16,136 bases of DNA, from the NCBI GenBank assembly GCA_964555565.1, contig CAZKTF010000060.1:1-16136 (forward strand), written 5' to 3'. Numbering within the stretch: the stretch's first letter is position 1; every line of letters begins with the position of its first letter. This DNA comes from CAZKTF01 sp964555565 (GTDB taxonomy: Bacteria > Planctomycetota > JAJSAM01 > JAKLKS01). This document shows positions 1-7,851 of the stretch, piece after piece. A model generated the notes under the pieces. That model was not told the origin of the DNA, did no database searches, and saw nothing but the letters and a program-made list of their open reading frames with translations. Position numbers and translations under genes: made by a program.

Positions 1-1062
<1,062 letters not shown>

Positions 1063-1106
1063 GGTTCCCGCCTCTCCCCTCGGCCCGTTGGCGCTCGCGT
1101 GGACGG

Positions 1107-2204
1107 CTACGAACCCTTCCGGAGCTTCTCGATGATCGCCTCTCCCATCCGCCGCGTCCCCACCGCCGTGGGGTCGTCCCGATCGACCTTGAGATCGTAG
1201 GTGACGTGCCTGCCCTCGCGCATGACGTCGGCCACGGCCCTCTCGAGCCGGTCCGCCGCCTTCTCGTCCCCCATGTGGCGCAGCATCAGCATCCCGGAGA
1301 GGATCACCGCCACGGGGTTGACCTTGTCCTGGCCCGCGTACTTCGGCGCGGAGCCGTGGGTCGCCTCGAAGATGGCGCCCTTCTCCCCGATGTTCGCCCC
1401 GGGGGCCACGCCGAGTCCCCCCACGAGGCCCGCGCAGAGGTCGGAGAGGATGTCCCCGTAGAGGTTGGGGAGCACGAGGACGTCGTAGAGCTCGGGCTTC
1501 TGCACGAGCTGCATGCACATGTTGTCTACGATGCGGTCCTCGAACTCGATCTTCGGGTAGGACTTCGCGACCTCGCGGGACACCTCCAGCCAGAGGCCGT
1601 CGGTGTGCTTCATGATGTTCGCCTTGTGCACGGAGGTGACCTTCCGCCGCCCGTACTTCATGGCGTACTCGAAGGCGAACTTCACGATCCGCCGCGTCCC
1701 GAACTCCGAGATCGGCTTGATGGAGATCCCGGAGCCCTCGCGGATCTTGTCCTTCGCCTTCGGCTCCAGGCGCACGATCGCCTTCACGATCTCGTCGCAG
1801 GCCGGGGTCCCGCGCTCGAACTCGATCCCCGCGTAGAGGTCCTCGGTGTTCTCGCGGACGATCACGAGGTCGATGTCCTTGTATCGGGAGCGGACCCCCG
1901 CGTAGGACTTGCAGGGCCTGAGGCAGGCGTAGAGGTCGAAGATGTGCCGGAGCGCCACGTTCACGCTGCGGAAGCCCGTGCCCACGGGCGTCGTGATCGG
2001 GGCCTTGAGCCCGAGCCCCGTGCGCCGGAGGGACTCCAGGGTGGCCTCGGGGAGGGGGGTCCCGGCGGTCTTCATCACATCGACCCCGGCCTCCGCCACC
2101 TCCCACTCGATCTTCACCCCCGTCGCGTCGATGACGTCCCTCGCCACCGCCGCCAGCTCGGGGCCGGTCCCGTCGCCGCGGATGAGCGTGACCTTCCTCG
2201 CCAT
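1107..2204 (-). CDS. icd: Isocitrate dehydrogenase (isocitrate/isopropylmalate dehydrogenase family)
   Basis: Oxidatively decarboxylates isocitrate to 2-oxoglutarate. The protein is 365 aa, near the length of IDH3/homoisocitrate-type enzymes and shorter than the 416-aa E. coli Icd. Visible motifs are the N-terminal GDGTGPE, the substrate loop FRSVNVALR (Ser80, equivalent to the phosphorylatable Ser113 of E. coli Icd), RENTEDLYAG with Tyr124, VHKANIMK with Lys194, and metal-binding Asp227, Asp251 and Asp255. The coenzyme loop HGSAPKYAGQDKVNP carries Lys288, Tyr289 and Val295, with Tyr336 further on; these match the NADP-type determinants of E. coli Icd, although the scaffold reads more like NAD-dependent IDH3. 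The ATG at 2204 has GAGGGA about 7 nt upstream. It heads a probable icd-gltA operon. Isocitrate over isopropylmalate or homoisocitrate is favoured by the SxN loop and the gltA neighbour. Confidence 0.92.
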   Translation of the reverse strand: MARKVTLIRGDGTGPELAAVARDVIDATGVKIEWEVAEAGVDVMKTAGTPLPEATLESLRRTGLGLKAPITTPVGTGFRSVNVALRHIFDLYACLRPCKSYAGVRSRYKDIDLVIVRENTEDLYAGIEFERGTPACDEIVKAIVRLEPKAKDKIREGSGISIKPISEFGTRRIVKFAFEYAMKYGRRKVTSVHKANIMKHTDGLWLEVSREVAKSYPKIEFEDRIVDNMCMQLVQKPELYDVLVLPNLYGDILSDLCAGLVGGLGVAPGANIGEKGAIFEATHGSAPKYAGQDKVNPVAVILSGMLMLRHMGDEKAADRLERAVADVMREGRHVTYDLKVDRDDPTAVGTRRMGEAIIEKLRKGS

Positions 2205-2346
2205 GGGGGATCCCTCGCCGCAGGCCCGCCGCCGCGCGCGGGCCCGTTGCCCGCACCCTCGGCCCGGTCGTCCCTTCGCCCGGGAACACCGGAGGCACGC
2301 GATTCTAGGACCGCGGAGAGGGGGCGGGCCACCAGAATCCGCGGCG
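2205..2346. promoter_or_regulatory. Divergent intergenic region between icd and kinase fusion gene
   Basis: This 142-bp gap separates two divergently transcribed genes, so it must hold or overlap their promoters. On the minus strand a TAGAAT hexamer (2302-2307) about 100 bp upstream of icd could be a -10 box, but no convincing -35 partner is visible. No clear Shine-Dalgarno precedes the plus-strand ATG at 2347. The function is inferred from position rather than from strong motifs. Confidence 0.3.
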
Positions 2347-4188
2347 ATGGGGACCCACGACCGCGTGACCCTGGGCGGGAGGGGCTACGCCCTCCGGGCC
2401 GTCCTCAAGTCGGACCGGTACGCGCGGTCGAGCCTCCTCGAGGACCGGGAGGGGCGCCGGTTCGTCCTGAAGGAGTCCGTGATGCGGCTCCCCCCGGGGA
2501 TCCGCGTGCCCGCCCTGGCCGGCCTCCTCGCCCGCCACGAGGCCGACCTCTACGAGCGCCTGGCCGGCCTCCCCGGGATCCCCCGGCTCGCGGGGCGGCC
2601 CCGCCGGGACGCCTTCCTCCGGGAGTACGTCGAGGGCTGCACCCTCCGGGAGGTCAAGCGTCCGCCCGACGGGTTCTTCGGGGCCCTGGAGGGGGTCCTG
2701 CGCGGGGTCCACTCCCGCGGCGTGGCCTACGTGGACCTGGCCAAGGAGGAGAACGTGATCGTGGGGGCCGACGGCCGCCCCTGGCTCGTGGACTTCCAGG
2801 TCTCCGTGGCGCGGCAGGGGCCGCTCCTGCCGCTGGTGGGCTGGCTCCAGCGGGAGGACCTCTACCACCTCTCGAAGATGCGCCTCCGCCGCCGGCCCGA
2901 CGAGGCGTCCGCGGAGGACCGGCGCCGGGTCGCCGGGCGGAGCCGCCTCGGCCGCCTCCACCGGGCGACCGTGAAGAAGGCCTACAACGTCCTCACCCGG
3001 TACCTCGTCAAGCGCTGGAGCGGCGCCGGCGAAGGCCGCACCGCCCTCCTGCTCGTCGCCGCGGCCGCCCTCGGCTGCGCCGCGCCCCCCGGCGTCGCGC
3101 CGCCTCCCGCCCCCCCCGCCGTTGCCGTGGTAGAGGCGGGGCTACCCCAGGGTCCCTGGGGCCCCCCCGCGGCCTCCCTCGACGGCGTCCCCTACGACGA
3201 GCCGGCCCGCTGCCTCCCCATCGACGGGACCACCGGGTCCTCCACCCCCCTCGGTGCCGCGGCCGCGGAGGTCCGCGCCGCCACGCCGGAGGAGACGCTC
3301 CTGGCCATCCACCGCTGGATCGACGGGCGGTTCCGTACCGACGGCCGCGTCGCGCGGGAGTCCCGCCCGGTGGAACGGCTCCTGGAGGATCGCACCCTCG
3401 GGGGCCCCACGGACCGGGCGGTCCTCTTCGGGTCGCTGGCGCGCGCCTGCGGCATCCCCACGGCGTGGGTGAAGGCCGTGAGCTGGGAGGCGGCGCGGGC
3501 CGCGGCCGCCCACCCGGAGGCCCCTCCCCCGACCGACCCCGCGGTCCTCCTCGAGGTCTTCGTCGGAAACCGCTGGCGCCTCCTCGACGCGAGCAGCCTC
3601 CTCCTCTGGGAGGACTACGACCCCCGGTCCCGGCTCCTCCCCGGCGAGCGGCTGGCCGTGGACAAGGGCACCGACCCCGCGGCGATGGTGTTCGGCAACC
3701 GCCGGGACCTCTGGCTCCGGCAGTGGGCGGAGATCGCGCGCGGCCTCGACACGGCGCTCCTGCCCGCGGCCCGGCCGACGGACCTCCGGCGCCTCGCCGT
3801 GACCATCGGCCGGGTGTTCATCGCCGGCGACGCCGGCCTCGCGGACCGCGTGCACGACCGGTGCGAGGCCCTCGGCGTCCCGCGCGCCCTGACATGGAGC
3901 TTCGCCGACGAGTTCGAACGGTTCCTCCCGAGGGCTCGCGGGCGCGTGCTCCTCGTGCTCTGCCCGGGGGGGCGGACCGTGCTCCCCCCCGAGTCCCGCG
4001 CGGAGTTCCTCCCGGCGCCGGAGGAGGAGGTCCGCCGGATCGCCACGACCTCGCCCCCCGGGATCCTCCGGCGGCGGCTCGCCGACGGGACCCGGGTCGT
4101 GCTCCTCCACGGCAGGAACGACGAGGGGGTGCTCGCCGCCGCGAGACTGCTCGAGGCGGCGGACGTCGCGGAGGCTGAAAGTCCCTGA
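2347..4188 (+). CDS. Fusion: small protein-kinase-like domain + lipoprotein-like segment + degenerate transglutaminase-like domain
   Basis: The frame encodes 613 aa if started at the ATG at 2347; the frame is open further upstream, so the start is uncertain and no clear Shine-Dalgarno is visible. Residues about 10-200 look like a compact kinase of the RIO/Kdo-kinase type: FVLKES with Lys42, a catalytic loop YVDLAKEEN (Asp130, Asn136), and LVDFQ (Asp149) in place of DFG. Residues 231-247 form a short hydrophobic stretch ending in ALGCAAP, which looks like a lipoprotein signal with lipobox Cys244, followed by a Pro-rich linker. Residues about 310-420 resemble a transglutaminase-like fold (GGPTDRAVLFGSLARACGIP, then RWRLLDAS), but Pro354 stands where the catalytic Cys belongs and the His is absent. 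The C-terminal ~130 aa are not recognised. It could be a genuine membrane-spanning fusion, two genes merged by deletion of a stop, or a sequencing indel. A separate lipoprotein starting at GTG 2971 is possible. Confidence 0.7.
   Translation: MGTHDRVTLGGRGYALRAVLKSDRYARSSLLEDREGRRFVLKESVMRLPPGIRVPALAGLLARHEADLYERLAGLPGIPRLAGRPRRDAFLREYVEGCTLREVKRPPDGFFGALEGVLRGVHSRGVAYVDLAKEENVIVGADGRPWLVDFQVSVARQGPLLPLVGWLQREDLYHLSKMRLRRRPDEASAEDRRRVAGRSRLGRLHRATVKKAYNVLTRYLVKRWSGAGEGRTALLLVAAAALGCAAPPGVAPPPAPPAVAVVEAGLPQGPWGPPAASLDGVPYDEPARCLPIDGTTGSSTPLGAAAAEVRAATPEETLLAIHRWIDGRFRTDGRVARESRPVERLLEDRTLGGPTDRAVLFGSLARACGIPTAWVKAVSWEAARAAAAHPEAPPPTDPAVLLEVFVGNRWRLLDASSLLLWEDYDPRSRLLPGERLAVDKGTDPAAMVFGNRRDLWLRQWAEIARGLDTALLPAARPTDLRRLAVTIGRVFIAGDAGLADRVHDRCEALGVPRALTWSFADEFERFLPRARGRVLLVLCPGGRTVLPPESRAEFLPAPEEEVRRIATTSPPGILRRRLADGTRVVLLHGRNDEGVLAAARLLEAADVAEAESP
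3130..3161 (+). repeat. Degenerate REP-like palindrome inside a coding linker
   Basis: The stretch begins with GTAG (3130-3133) followed by AGGCGGGGCT, matching 13 of 14 bases of the start of the REP unit at 6895-6924 (read on its minus strand). It ends in a perfect 8-bp inverted repeat, CCCCAGGG (3145-3152) and CCCTGGGG (3154-3161). It codes for residues 262-272 of the linker and uses GTA and CTA codons, which are rare in this gene. Kinship with the intergenic REPs is inferred from this short match only. Confidence 0.45.
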
Positions 4189-4405
4189 AGAGACCGCGAG
4201 GCGCGGTGTCCTCACGGACTTCCGGTAGGCCTTCCGACGTTGTCGTGCGCGCGGCGTCGGGCTCCGCCTGCGGCATCCGGAACAGGGTCTCGCTCATCGT
4301 GTCGGTCTCCGGGACGCTGCTGCGGACCCATACGTCGGAGTCAGAGCGCTGCGACGCACCGATGCGCTCGACGACGTGGTGGACGAGGGGGTCGAGGAGG
4401 GTGAC
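4189..4405. other. Gap with no recognised gene; possible decayed sequence
   Basis: This 217-bp stretch is less GC-biased than its surroundings. A small inverted repeat, ACCGCG (4193-4198) and CGCGGT (4202-4207), follows the plus-strand stop but has no T-run, so it is a weak terminator candidate at best. On the minus strand the frame of the MOSC remnant stays open beyond its stop, reading ...VHHVVERIGASQ... and MSETLFRMPQAEPDAARTTT. I do not recognise this peptide, it has no supported start, and it runs on antisense to the fusion gene. It may be a remnant of the same decayed locus. Confidence 0.35.
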
Positions 4406-4629
4406 TCATCCCTCGAGCGGCGTGATCTCGTCCCCGGCGCGGAGCTCTCCGCCTTCGACGATCTCGGCTCGGATCCCACCACGGTGCCGCGATCATGCCG
4501 GGCGATGTTCGTCGCGTAGCGATCCCCCGCGAGCCCGCACGCCACGGTCGCCTCGATGCGGGGAAGGTCGATCATGGGCTCGCCCGAGGCGGGTGCGATG
4601 AAGATCGCGACGAGCTTCCCCCGGAACAT
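4406..4629 (-). pseudogene. MOSC-domain protein remnant with internal deletion and frameshift
   Basis: The ATG at 4629, preceded by GAGG, begins MFRGKLVAIFIAPASGEPM and continues through CGLAGDRYATNIARHDRG, the typical N-terminus of a short MOSC-domain protein (the family carries sulfur or molybdenum cofactor sulfuration activity). After codon 48 (about 4486-4490) homology jumps to another frame reading HRGGIRAEIVEGGELRAGDE and stops at TGA 4406-4408, which matches a MOSC C-terminus. About 74 codons remain of a family usually near 150-160 residues, so the central part with the conserved Cys is missing. It sits 11 bp after the aminotransferase stop, as the last cistron of that operon. It should be inactive unless the gap is an assembly error. 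Confidence 0.75.
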
Positions 4630-4640
4630 GGCGCCTCGGG

Positions 4641-5876
4641 CTACCCCGGATTGCCGGCCGTCCGGGCCCGACCGGACCGAGGAGCCCGACGCGACCGCTT
4701 CGCTCTCGCCTTCGTCTTCGCCTTGCGCGTGCCTGCTCCGACCGCGACCCCCGTCCTCGCCTCGTCCACGGCCGCCCGGCACGCGGCGACGACCTGGTCC
4801 GCCTGGTCGTCCGTGAGCCCCGGGTACATGGGGAGGGAGAACACGCGCTCGACGATCTTCGCGGTGACCGGGAGGTCGAGGTCGGTCGTCCGGAGGTCGG
4901 CGTAGGCCGGCATCTCGTGCACCGCGGGCTCCCAGTGGACGCTCGCCCCCACGCCGCGCTTCCGGAGGGACTCCACCAGCGCGTCCCGGTCGATCCCGTC
5001 CCGGACCTTGGGGCAGTACATCTGGTAGACGTGGCGCCGCCCCATCCGCTCCACGGGCAGGTCGAGGGGCAGGCGCCGCAGGCCCTCGCCGTAGCGGGCC
5101 GCCAGCGCGCGGCGTCGCCCGTTCATCGCCTCGAGCTTCCGGAGCTGCACCACGCCCATGGCGGCGGCGAAGTTCGACATCCGGAAGTTGAAGCCCGGGA
5201 CGACCGCCGACCGGACCCAGGGGCGCGCGGCCTTCTCGCGCTCGTGGAGGTCCTTCTCGATCCCGTGGGCGAGGAGCGCGCGGACCTTCCGGGCCAGGGC
5301 CGCGTCGTTGGTCGTCAGCATCCCCCCCTCGCCGGTGGTGATGTTCTTCGTCGGGAAGAAGGAGAAGCAGGCGGGGCCCCAGGCCCCGGGGTGCCTGCCG
5401 TGGTAGGTCCCCCCCAGCGTCTCCGCCGAGTCCTCCACGAGCCGGATCCCCCGCCGGCGGCACAGCGCCGCGATGGGCGCCATGTCGGCGACCTGCCCGG
5501 CGTAGTGCACGACGACGACCGCCTCGGTCCGCGGCGTGACGGCCGCGTCGATGGAGGCGGGCGTGAGCATCCCGTCGTCGTAGTCCACCTCGGCGAAGCG
5601 CGGGGTCGCCCCGGCCGTCCGCACGGCGTTCGCCGTGGCCACGAAGGTGTAGGAGGGGACGACCACCTCGCCGCGGATCCCCTCGGCGAGGATCGCCAGG
5701 AAGATCGCCGAGGTGCAGGAGTTCATGCTCACGGCGTGGGCCACGCCGGCGGTGGAGCGGAAGGCCGTCTCGAACTCCTCGTTCCTCGGCCCCGCCGTGA
5801 GCCAGCCGGACAGGAGGACCTCGCGGACCGCGGCCAGCTCCTCCTCGCCGACCTCCGGGAGGGAGAGCGGGATCAC
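4641..5876 (-). CDS. DegT/DnrJ/EryC1/StrS (ArnB-like) sugar aminotransferase
   Basis: A PLP-dependent fold-type I aminotransferase of 411 aa that would convert a keto group on an NDP-sugar to an amino group using Glu or Gln as donor. It begins IPLSLPEVGEEELAAVREVL, then shows SMNSCTSA for phosphate binding, VVVPSYTFVATANA, VEDSAET with Asp149, and SFFPTKNITTGEGGM with Lys177 as the Schiff-base lysine; later NFRMSN and the GASVHWEP region are also typical. The GTG start at 5876 overlaps the epimerase TGA (GTGA) and has AAGAAGG upstream, so the two are translationally coupled. The last ~35 residues form an unusual Lys/Arg/Ala-rich tail (TRKAKTKARAKRSRRAPR) not expected in the family. The exact sugar substrate cannot be read from sequence; the ArnB-like role is inferred from context. 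Confidence 0.93.
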   Translation of the reverse strand: MIPLSLPEVGEEELAAVREVLLSGWLTAGPRNEEFETAFRSTAGVAHAVSMNSCTSAIFLAILAEGIRGEVVVPSYTFVATANAVRTAGATPRFAEVDYDDGMLTPASIDAAVTPRTEAVVVVHYAGQVADMAPIAALCRRRGIRLVEDSAETLGGTYHGRHPGAWGPACFSFFPTKNITTGEGGMLTTNDAALARKVRALLAHGIEKDLHEREKAARPWVRSAVVPGFNFRMSNFAAAMGVVQLRKLEAMNGRRRALAARYGEGLRRLPLDLPVERMGRRHVYQMYCPKVRDGIDRDALVESLRKRGVGASVHWEPAVHEMPAYADLRTTDLDLPVTAKIVERVFSLPMYPGLTDDQADQVVAACRAAVDEARTGVAVGAGTRKAKTKARAKRSRRAPRSGRARTAGNPG

Positions 5877-6838
5877 GCGTACACCTTCTTCTCGACGACG
5901 AGCCTCACGTACTCCTCCACCCCCTTCTCCAGGGAGACCTTCGGCGCGTACCCGAGCAAGCGGCGGGCCTTCTCGATGGAGAGGGTCCCGCGCCTGGGGC
6001 GCGCGGTGTCCTCCGGCTCGTAGACGATGGTCGCCTTCGGGAAGGTCTTCCGGACGAGCTCGGCGTACTCGCCGATGGAGCGGGCCTCCCCCCGCGTGAC
6101 GTTGAAGACCTGGTCGTTCGCCTCGGGTTTCGTCGCCGCGAGGAAGAAGCCCTCGGCCGTGTCGGTCACGTGGGTGAAGTCGATGGTCGGGCGGCCGCCG
6201 TCGTGGAGCCGGATCGGCCTCCCCCGCACGGCGTTCTCGATGATGAGCTGGCTGACGCGGCGGTTCACGTCCCCGAACCCGTAGACCGAGGAGGGCCGGA
6301 TGATGGTCCAGGGGACCCCCGCCTGCCTGCCGTAGGCCTTCACCAGGACCTCGCCCGCGATCTTGGAGGCCCCGTAGACGTCGATCGGGTCGAGGGGATG
6401 CTCCTCGTCGCAGGGGGTCCGCTGGAAGTGGCCGTAGACGAAGGAGGAGGACGCGAAGACGAACTTCCGGATGGACGGGCAGTCCTTCAGGAGCTCCAGC
6501 GCGTTCAGCGTCCCGTCCACGTTGATGGCGAGCGCGTCCTCGCTGTTGGTCCAGGACTCCTTGGCGTTCGGCAGCGCGGCCAGGTGGACGAAGGCGTCGG
6601 GGCGGTGGCGGTCCACCGCGCGCCGCATCGTCCGGTAGGAGCGCGTGTCCCCCTTCTCGAGCGGGACCTTCTCGAGCCCCGCCATCCGTTCCCGGAGCAT
6701 CCTGTCGTAGGCCACGTCCGCCGGGGAGACGAAGTTCTTGAAGGCGTCGTAGAGGACCGGCTCGTGCCCCGCCGCCAGCAGCCGCTTCGCGAGGTAGGAA
6801 CCGATGAACCCCGCCCCGCCCGTGATGAAGACCTTCAC
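5873..6838 (-). CDS. NAD-dependent epimerase/dehydratase, extended SDR (GalE-like)
   Basis: A 321-aa extended short-chain dehydrogenase acting on a nucleotide sugar. The Rossmann motif GGAGFIG is at residues 7-13, the active-site serine region is FASSSFVYG (129-136), and the catalytic pair Tyr155 and Lys159 lies in VYGASKIAGE. IIRPSSVYGFGD and the C-terminal RRLLGYAPKVSLEKGV are typical of the NDP-sugar epimerase group. The start is a GTG at 6838 with a strong GAGGAGGG Shine-Dalgarno about 5 nt upstream. Its stop overlaps the start of the DegT aminotransferase by 4 nt. The pair could perform epimerisation, dehydration or decarboxylation followed by transamination; which reaction is used cannot be decided here. 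It follows a 242-bp gap filled with palindromic repeats that separates it from the glycosyltransferase upstream. Confidence 0.92.
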   Translation of the reverse strand: MKVFITGGAGFIGSYLAKRLLAAGHEPVLYDAFKNFVSPADVAYDRMLRERMAGLEKVPLEKGDTRSYRTMRRAVDRHRPDAFVHLAALPNAKESWTNSEDALAINVDGTLNALELLKDCPSIRKFVFASSSFVYGHFQRTPCDEEHPLDPIDVYGASKIAGEVLVKAYGRQAGVPWTIIRPSSVYGFGDVNRRVSQLIIENAVRGRPIRLHDGGRPTIDFTHVTDTAEGFFLAATKPEANDQVFNVTRGEARSIGEYAELVRKTFPKATIVYEPEDTARPRRGTLSIEKARRLLGYAPKVSLEKGVEEYVRLVVEKKVYA

Positions 6839-6894
6839 CGTCCCTCCTCGCCCGGAAGGAACCGCCCTGCGCGCGGGATCCTACCGAATACACA

Positions 6895-6974
6895 CGGCGG
6901 GCGGGGCAAGCCCCGCCCCTACAACGGCCCCGTTTCCACCGCCTTTGTAGGGGCGACCCTTGGGTCGCCCGCCG
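6895..6974. repeat. BIME-like pair of inverted REP units with GTAG tetranucleotides
   Basis: Two 30-bp units face each other across a 20-bp spacer (6925-6944). The right unit (6945-6974) reads TTGTAGGGGCGACCC, TT, GGGTCGCCC, GCCG; stem arms are 6951-6959 and 6962-6970. The left unit (6895-6924) is the same motif reversed, with stem arms 6899-6907 and 6910-6918. When aligned, the two units differ only inside the stem, at three paired positions, and all differences preserve pairing. A GTAG tetranucleotide at the 5' foot of a hairpin is the hallmark of REP elements mobilised by RAYT transposases. No transposase lies in the window. Confidence 0.85.
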
Positions 6975-6997
6975 TTCACTGGCCCCGCCATCGCCAA

Positions 6998-7024
6998 CGG
7001 CGGGCGGGGGGACCCCGGGGGCGG
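6998..7024. repeat. Possible degenerate third REP unit
   Basis: The first 12 bases, CGGCGGGCGGGG, equal the start of the left REP unit at 6895. They are followed by a GGGG/CCCC pairing stretch, but the expected CTAC foot is absent. It may be a decayed copy or simply GC-rich coincidence. Confidence 0.35.
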
Positions 7025-7027
7025 AGC

Positions 7028-7082
7028 AAGGGGTCAGACCCCATTCGCCTGGCCCAGGCCAGGCGAATGAGGTCAGACCCTT
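7028..7082. repeat. Palindromic GGGGTCAGACCCC-type element
   Basis: A perfect 10-bp stem, ATTCGCCTGG (7043-7052) and CCAGGCGAAT (7059-7068), encloses a 6-base loop. It is flanked by outer arms AAGGGGTCAGACCCC (7028-7042) and GAGGTCAGACCCTT (7069-7082), which are imperfect inverted copies and also near-palindromic by themselves. It looks like a miniature mobile or REP-type element. Its right edge provides the TAA stop (7081-7083) of the adjacent glycosyltransferase. Confidence 0.75.
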
Positions 7083-7851
7083 ACAGAGGCGGGACAGGCT
7101 CCCAGGGGATCGGGCCGCCGCGCGGGTCCCCGGCGGGCTTCCCGTCGTAGAAGCCGCGGTGGAGGCGCCACCAGGCCCGGAGCAGCTCCGGGAACCCGCC
7201 CAGCGCCTTCGAGACCCCGTACTTGGCCCTGCCCGCCTTCCGCTCCTCGTGGCGGGTCTCGACCTCCCCCACCCGGCGGAGCCCGCGGCGTTGGAGGATC
7301 GGGATGAGGTAGCGGTGGTCGTTCCAGAGGAGCGGGAGGTCCCGCACGAACCGCGCGTCGATGGCGGTGAAGTTCGAGGCGGCGTCGGAGACCGGGCAGA
7401 GGAAGAAGAGCTTCATGAGGAGGTTGTAGATGCGGCTCGAGAGCCGGATGAGGATCCCGTGCCGCCGCTTCCTGCGGACGGCGTTCACGAGCTCCAGGTC
7501 CCGGTCCCGCATGGCGTCGAGGAGGAGGTCGATGTCCTCGGGCTGGTTCTGGAGGTCGGCGTCCATGGTGAGGACCACGTGGCCCGTCGCGTTGCGGAAG
7601 CCGGTGTCGAACCCCCCGGTCTGGCCGCGGCGCTCCGGGTGCCGGACGGGACGCAGCCGCGGGTCCTCCTTCGCCAGCGCCGCGAGGAGCGCGGGGGTCC
7701 GGTCCCCGGAGACGTCGTCCGCCGCGATCACCTCCCACGTGAAGCCCGGGAGACGCCGGGCCCGCCCGTCCAGCGTGTCGCGGACGCGCCTCCACAGCTC
7801 GGGGACGTTCCCCTCCTCGTCGTGCATGGGGAGTACGAGCGTGAGCTTCAC
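7081..7851 (-). CDS. GT2 family glycosyltransferase (DPM1/ArnC-like)
   Basis: A 256-aa GT-A fold enzyme expected to transfer a sugar from an NDP-sugar to polyprenyl phosphate at the inner face of the membrane. The family start KLTLVLPMHDEEGNV is followed by AADDVSGD (Asp45-Asp46), RRGQTGGFDTGFRNATG, and TMDADLQNQPEDI with the metal-binding Asp97 and Asp99. The later region ASNFTAIDARFVRDLP is also typical. It lacks the two C-terminal membrane spans of ArnC, so it resembles soluble DPM1-type proteins. The GTG start at 7851 overlaps the TGA of the flippase-like gene by 4 nt, so the two are coupled. The stop TAA lies at the edge of a palindromic repeat, which may have trimmed or replaced the original C-terminus (now PIPWEPVPPL). 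Confidence 0.92.
   Translation of the reverse strand: MKLTLVLPMHDEEGNVPELWRRVRDTLDGRARRLPGFTWEVIAADDVSGDRTPALLAALAKEDPRLRPVRHPERRGQTGGFDTGFRNATGHVVLTMDADLQNQPEDIDLLLDAMRDRDLELVNAVRRKRRHGILIRLSSRIYNLLMKLFFLCPVSDAASNFTAIDARFVRDLPLLWNDHRYLIPILQRRGLRRVGEVETRHEERKAGRAKYGVSKALGGFPELLRAWWRLHRGFYDGKPAGDPRGGPIPWEPVPPL

Noticed and set aside
1206..4178. 990-codon open frame on the plus strand, rich in Pro, Arg and Gly
   Set aside because: It runs antisense to icd and out of frame with the kinase fusion; composition is that of a GC-rich shadow frame with no recognisable domain.
4193..4207. Rho-independent terminator after the fusion gene
   Set aside because: The stem is only 6 bp and no T-run follows.
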